Below the pieces are notes generated by a model. The model was not told the origin of the DNA, searched no databases, and saw only the letters and a program-made list of their open reading frames with translations. Positions 7,701 through 10,336 of a stretch of DNA of 10,336 nt are shown piece by piece (the first letter of the stretch is position 1; every line of letters begins with the position of its first letter). Position numbers and translations under genes: made by a program. Origin of the DNA: JBJHBY01 sp050485745 (GTDB taxonomy: Bacteria > Pseudomonadota > Gammaproteobacteria > Pseudomonadales > CAMLJR01); assembly GCA_050485745.1 (NCBI GenBank), contig JBJHBY010000119.1:1-10336 (forward strand), written 5' to 3'.

Positions 7701-9206
7701 CGCATGATCCGCGACATGCCGGGTGGTGCCGAAGTGCCGATCCTCATGATCACGGGGCTCGAGGACGAGAACTCCGTCGTGCGCGCCTTTTCGGCCGGCG
7801 CCACCGACTATGTGCCCAAGCCGGTGCACTTTTCGGTGCTGCGGCAGCGCATGGCCCGGCTGCTCCAGGCAAGCAAGGCCGAGCAGCACGTCAAGAAGCT
7901 TGCCTATTACGATACCCTCACCGGTCTGCCCAACCGTACCAACCTCATGCAGAGTCTGAAGGTGGCGCTCAATCGCGCGGTCATCAACTCATCCCGGGTG
8001 GCGGTTCTTTTTCTGGATCTTGACCGCTTCAAACTGATCAACGACACCCTCGGCCACGACGCGGGTGACCTGCTGCTCAAGGCTGTCGCGGACCGTATCC
8101 GGCGTTGTGTGCGGGAGAATGATTTCGTCGCTCGTCTCGGTGGCGATGAATTTACCGTCGTGCTGCAGGATGTGGTGTCGCTCGACCACATTGCACAGGT
8201 GGCCGAAAAGATCTGTCACAGCATCTCCAGTCCGTTCGTGTTTCTGCAGCAGAAGATGTTCCTCTCCACCAGCATCGGAATTTCGTTGTTCCCCGATGAC
8301 GCGGACGACGTGACGACCCTGCTCAAGCATGCGGACTCGGCGATGTTTCGCGCCAAGGAAAACCGCAATGAATACTCCTTCTACAAGCCCGGCATGGAGG
8401 ACGAGATCGCACGGCGCATCGAACTGGAGAACGATCTGCGCCAGGCTGTCAGCGACAATGCACTGACCCTCTATTACCAGCCGCAGTTTGCCGCGGACGG
8501 TGACAGAATGATCGGTGTTGAAGCGCTGTTGCGCTGGGATCACCCGAGCCTGGGGGTGCTCACGCCGGACAAGTTCATCCCGCTCGCCGAGGAGTCCACC
8601 CTTATCAACGATATCGGACTGCAGGTGGTGCGCAAGGCGTGTCGACAGGCTGCCCAGTGGCACCGTCGCGGGCATCGGCTGCGCATAGCCGTGAACCTGT
8701 CGGCGAAGGACCTGCAGGCGGTGGGCATGCAGGATCGCCTCAATGAGATCATTCGGGACGAGGGCGCCGATCCCTCGATGCTGGAGTTCGAGATTACCGA
8801 AACGGTTCTGTTGGAAAACCCGGACCAGACCATCGAGGAACTGCAGCGGTTCAGGGCGATGGGCATTACCCTTGCCATCGACGATTTCGGCAGCGGTTAC
8901 TCGTCCCTCAACTACCTGCGTCGGTTGCCGGTCGACCTGATCAAGATTGATCGCTCCTTTGTCAGCGATGTGGATGTGCACCCGGATGACCGCTCGCTGG
9001 TGGAGGGTATCGTCGCGCTGGCCCACAGCATGGGCATGAAGACCGTTGCCGAGGGCGTGGAAACCCAGGCGCAGCGGGATCTGCTCATCGAACTCGGCTG
9101 TGACTATCTTCAGGGATACTATTTCTCGCGACCGCTCGGCATCGAGGAGTTCGAGCAACGGTTTCTCGACAAGGGTCGGAATCCGCGCCTGACAGTGGTA
9201 AATTGA
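4776..9206 (+). CDS. Hybrid sensor histidine kinase with REC-REC-HPt-REC relay and GGDEF-EAL output
   Basis: A 1476-residue inner-membrane signalling protein. Order: TM1 (about 16-38), periplasmic CHASE8-like sensor (about 40-178), TM2 (180-201), HAMP (202-255), HisKA with SHELRTP and His280, HATPase with N-box Asn397, SDTGIGI (Asp429) and GGTGLGL (458-464). Receiver 1 (about 517-637) is degenerate: Gly568 stands at the phospho-Asp position and the acidic pair is broken, though the Lys-Pro is kept. Receiver 2 is intact (Asp658/659, Asp702, Lys755), as are the HPt domain (His844 in HTIKGSAANFG) and receiver 3 (Asp919/920, Asp963, Lys1015). The cyclase domain has GGDEF at 1122-1126 and an inhibitory RxxD site at 1113-1116. 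The EAL domain keeps EALLR (1249), DDFGSGYSSL (1369), Lys1390, Glu1426 and Gln1446. So phosphoryl transfer could run within one chain, His280 to Asp702 to His844 to Asp963, to control cyclic di-GMP synthesis or breakdown. Its ligand is unknown; the adjacent binding protein is the obvious partner. Confidence 0.95.
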   Translation: MKSLRSAFRNLRFWHQLAIVNGLGILVLALVTSVVVSSMSSASVRTQLVDQGLQVAESLAAQSKVALLYRSADIGAEISDATVNFPDVIGAGIFTVQGETVFSSLPETELGRVPFDPEAEGASLADETISSWVFVAPVIVGATGDPYDLGFAIETNKELVGFVVVEMSKDSLQVLGLRILQSNILVSLAVASLLLMVLILWSRRLTSPVERLSELMHRACGGEEWLRSSVGGARDIASMQEAFNTMMESLERRNMELRHARDVALDSARTKGEFAANVSHELRTPMNGILGMLDLLATMGLTHKQQEYVVTARRSGESLLALIDDILSFSKVDAGMLTLEPEDCQVEEILDEVMTLVGNEALKKGLDVGYVLPEDVPRMVHLDSAKLRQILVNLGGNAVKFTEKGEIAIRVELLELDGQGRMLRFEVSDTGIGIPVEAHAQIFQAFTQVDASTTRTFGGTGLGLAIAKELVGVMGGDIRLSSQVGTGSTFWFTVPLREAGSLPARQQVHAVDFSEREVLVVESSTLITDFLRAEFSNLGIDAKFFDRGIDGLSYLRLLGDRPALVFIGEEMRDLKAIDLVTLLERPISDETLIPVVLRNPWSSNFQEGQPGKVRILNKPLRSQKVYEIFSSILHAQPQATPLPAHAEQPLGFDVLVVDDNPSNQLVAVGMLEKLGCSSTVAHSGKEALEMVTRKRYDLILMDCQMPVMDGFEATRQIRLLEGDGPHMAIMAMTANNRPEDVRKCIEGGMDDFLGKPLRLETLREKITHWLGHGVADDSDSDSSRDAIAPGQVLDTHVLGELRDSVGEVYGAMLGAFLEDTPVYIASLKVAAAEGDLNQVRDLAHTIKGSAANFGARQLVECARRLQECAEQQLEADYSLLIQKLHKAFGLLRRALESLDDAQAVSARSESTQLRILVVDDDRSMRIALSNAVAQDGYLLDQAGNGQQALMLCQRKMPDLILMDALMPEMDGFTACRMIRDMPGGAEVPILMITGLEDENSVVRAFSAGATDYVPKPVHFSVLRQRMARLLQASKAEQHVKKLAYYDTLTGLPNRTNLMQSLKVALNRAVINSSRVAVLFLDLDRFKLINDTLGHDAGDLLLKAVADRIRRCVRENDFVARLGGDEFTVVLQDVVSLDHIAQVAEKICHSISSPFVFLQQKMFLSTSIGISLFPDDADDVTTLLKHADSAMFRAKENRNEYSFYKPGMEDEIARRIELENDLRQAVSDNALTLYYQPQFAADGDRMIGVEALLRWDHPSLGVLTPDKFIPLAEESTLINDIGLQVVRKACRQAAQWHRRGHRLRIAVNLSAKDLQAVGMQDRLNEIIRDEGADPSMLEFEITETVLLENPDQTIEELQRFRAMGITLAIDDFGSGYSSLNYLRRLPVDLIKIDRSFVSDVDVHPDDRSLVEGIVALAHSMGMKTVAEGVETQAQRDLLIELGCDYLQGYYFSRPLGIEEFEQRFLDKGRNPRLTVVN

Positions 9207-9229
9207 TCCTTTCAGCGCAGGTTCTGCCC

Positions 9230-9853
9230 ATGAGTCAGTTTTTCGTCATTCACCCGGATAACCCTCAACAACGGCTGATTCATCAGGCCGCCGAGATCGT
9301 GCGCGCGGGCGGGGTGGTGGTATACCCCACCGATTCGGCCTATGCCCTCGGTTGTGGAATCGGGGACAAGGCTGCCGTGGATCGCATCCGGCAGATCCGC
9401 CAGCTGGACAAGCGACACAATTTCACGCTGGTCTGCCAGGACCTGTCACAACTGTCCACCTACGCTCGTGTCAGCAACCAGACGTACCGCGCGCTGAAGA
9501 CCCTGACACCGGGCCCCTTCACCTTCATCCTCGAGGGCACCGGTGAGGTGCCGCGACGCCTGATGCACCCCAAGCGCAAGACCATCGGCCTGCGGGTGCC
9601 CGACAACGCCATCAGCCAGGCACTGCTGGCCGAGTTGGGCGAGCCCATGATGAGCGTCACGTTGATCATGCCCGGGGAGGAGCTGCCCCTGACGGACCCC
9701 TACGAGATCCGTGACCGGCTCGAGGCCCACGTGGATCTGATCATCGACGGCGGTTACTGCGGCCTTGAGCCCTCCACGGTGCTCGACTTTACTGGTGATT
9801 TGCCGGAACTGGTGCGTCAGGGGCAGGGGGATGCCTCGGCGATCCTGCCCTGA
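9230..9853 (+). CDS. yciO: YciO family protein (YrdC/Sua5-like, threonylcarbamoyl-AMP synthase fold)
   Basis: A 207-residue cytoplasmic protein that matches the Escherichia coli YciO from the first residues: MSQFF.IHPDNPQQRLI, then VVVYPTDSAYALGCGI, HNFTLVCQDLSQLSTYA, TPGPFTFILEGTGEVPRRL, KRKTIGLRVPDN, LGEPMMSVTLIMPG, and DRLEAHVDLIIDGGYCG. The fold is that of YrdC/Sua5 enzymes, which make threonylcarbamoyl-AMP for the tRNA t6A modification, but YciO is a separate branch whose role is less clear. ATG 9230 is chosen because it reproduces the family N-terminus; the frame extends back to a TTG at 9203 overlapping the kinase stop, but those residues are not family-like. A weak GCAGG precedes the ATG by eight bases. 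Only 23 bases separate it from the kinase gene with no terminator visible, so read-through is possible. Confidence 0.92.
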   Translation: MSQFFVIHPDNPQQRLIHQAAEIVRAGGVVVYPTDSAYALGCGIGDKAAVDRIRQIRQLDKRHNFTLVCQDLSQLSTYARVSNQTYRALKTLTPGPFTFILEGTGEVPRRLMHPKRKTIGLRVPDNAISQALLAELGEPMMSVTLIMPGEELPLTDPYEIRDRLEAHVDLIIDGGYCGLEPSTVLDFTGDLPELVRQGQGDASAILP

Positions 9854-9878
9854 GCGCCCAGGCGCTGGGTGATTCACC
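9853..9878. repeat. Two small inverted repeats after yciO
   Basis: AGCGCCCAGGCGCT (9853-9866) and GGTGATTCACC (9868-9878) are adjacent self-complementary stretches starting at the yciO stop codon. The first could form a short stem, but no T-run follows, so it is not a convincing intrinsic terminator. The second is a possible weak operator or chance. Confidence 0.3.
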
Positions 9879-9880
9879 GT

Positions 9881-9910
9881 TGGTCATGGTGGTGGCCCTT
9901 CGCCTATAAT
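9881..9910 (+). promoter_or_regulatory. Probable sigma-70 promoter of scpA
   Basis: A perfect TATAAT at 9905-9910 has a TGGTCA at 9881-9886 as the best -35 candidate (four of six bases, 18-base spacer). Transcription would start near 9917, about two dozen bases before the scpA GTG. It lies in the only clear gap between genes in this part (9854-9940). Confidence 0.55.
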
Positions 9911-9940
9911 GGTTGATCGTTCTTCAGCCGAGCAGTTGCC

Positions 9941-10336
9941 GTGAGTCAGTCGCAAGAACCCAACGAAACCGGCAGCCTGATCCCGCCCCAGCGGCCGGAC
10001 CAGCGGGAAATGCCCTTCGCCATGGTGATGGGACAGGCGGTGACCGAGCTGCCCCGAGACCTGTATATCCCCCCCGACGCGCTGGAGGTCTTTCTCGAGG
10101 CCTTCGAGGGTCCGCTGGATCTGCTGCTGTATCTGATCCGGCGTCAGAACATCGACATCCTCGAAATCAACGTGGCCGAAATCACGCGCCAGTACATGAC
10201 CTACATCGAGATGATGCAGGCCATGCAGTTCGAGCTGGCCGCGGAATACCTGCTGATGGCGGCCATGCTGGCCGAGATCAAGTCGCGCATGTTGCTGCCG
10301 CGCCAGCCGGTCATGGAGGTGGACGAGGGCGACCCC
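9941..10336 (+). CDS. scpA: Segregation and condensation protein A (ScpA), 3' end outside window
   Basis: The frame starts at GTG 9941 and stays open to the last base (132 codons seen). An in-frame TGA at 9914-9916 excludes any start further upstream than the short gap, and no other start codon lies between. After an N-terminal extension of about 48 residues (with LPRDLYIPPDALEV, as in Pseudomonas proteins) comes the ScpA core: FLEAFEGPLDLLLYLIRRQN, IDILEINVAEITRQYM, and ELAAEYLLMAAMLAEIKSRM. ScpA is the kleisin subunit that bridges the SMC heads and binds ScpB in the bacterial condensin, acting in chromosome segregation. Its presence here rather than MukBEF argues against an enterobacterium. 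The yciO-scpA order is common in gammaproteobacteria, so scpB may follow. Confidence 0.93.
   Translation, partial: MSQSQEPNETGSLIPPQRPDQREMPFAMVMGQAVTELPRDLYIPPDALEVFLEAFEGPLDLLLYLIRRQNIDILEINVAEITRQYMTYIEMMQAMQFELAAEYLLMAAMLAEIKSRMLLPRQPVMEVDEGDP

Noticed and set aside
5727..7889. 720-codon open frame on the minus strand
   Set aside because: It lies wholly opposite the kinase receiver and HPt domains and shows no recognisable motif; long antisense frames are expected opposite GC-rich genes with strong third-position bias.
7989..9158. 389-codon open frame on the minus strand
   Set aside because: Antisense to the GGDEF and EAL domains, whose protein motifs are unmistakable on the + strand; same codon-bias artefact.
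9853..9878. Intrinsic terminator after yciO
   Set aside because: Short stem with a tiny loop and no following T-run; listed only as inverted repeats.
1..10336. tRNA, rRNA, CRISPR array, insertion sequence or prophage genes
   Set aside because: I looked for tRNA-like cloverleaf ends, regularly spaced repeats, transposase or integrase motifs and saw none.

Overview
The window looks like chromosomal DNA from a GC-rich gammaproteobacterium. The right end carries a YciO-family protein very close to the enterobacterial one, followed by a Pseudomonas-type ScpA. All recognisable genes are on the + strand and tightly packed, and no stretch over 300 bases lacks a gene. I cannot name the species.

Left part (1-1607): two consecutive proteins of the citrate synthase / citryl-CoA lyase fold joined by an ATGA overlap. 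The first is cut by the window start. They look like divergent paralogues of each other, and both appear to have lost all three classical citrate synthase catalytic residues, so they may be binding or regulatory proteins, or enzymes with different chemistry.

Middle part (1589-9206): a TonB-dependent outer-membrane receptor, a periplasmic ABC-type substrate-binding protein with no ATPase or permease beside it, and a 1476-residue membrane-bound hybrid histidine kinase. The kinase carries a complete internal phosphorelay (HisKA, HATPase, degenerate receiver, receiver, HPt, receiver) and ends in GGDEF and EAL domains that both look catalytically intact. Overlapping or nearly touching genes suggest one operon. 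The likely scheme is that a ligand crosses the outer membrane, is captured in the periplasm and read by the kinase, and changes cyclic di-GMP. The ligand is unknown. The receptor gene is interrupted by a single-base frameshift near 2794-2806, so as written it gives two fragments.

A stretch from about 900 to 3450, covering most of the second citrate synthase-like gene and most of the receptor gene, is clearly poorer in GC than its flanks (38% in 1321-1380 and 1681-1740, against 65-70% in sampled flanking lines). This suggests a mosaic replacement whose edges lie inside genes.

Right part (9230-10336): housekeeping genes, yciO and then the start of scpA, with a TATAAT promoter between them. scpA runs off the window end.
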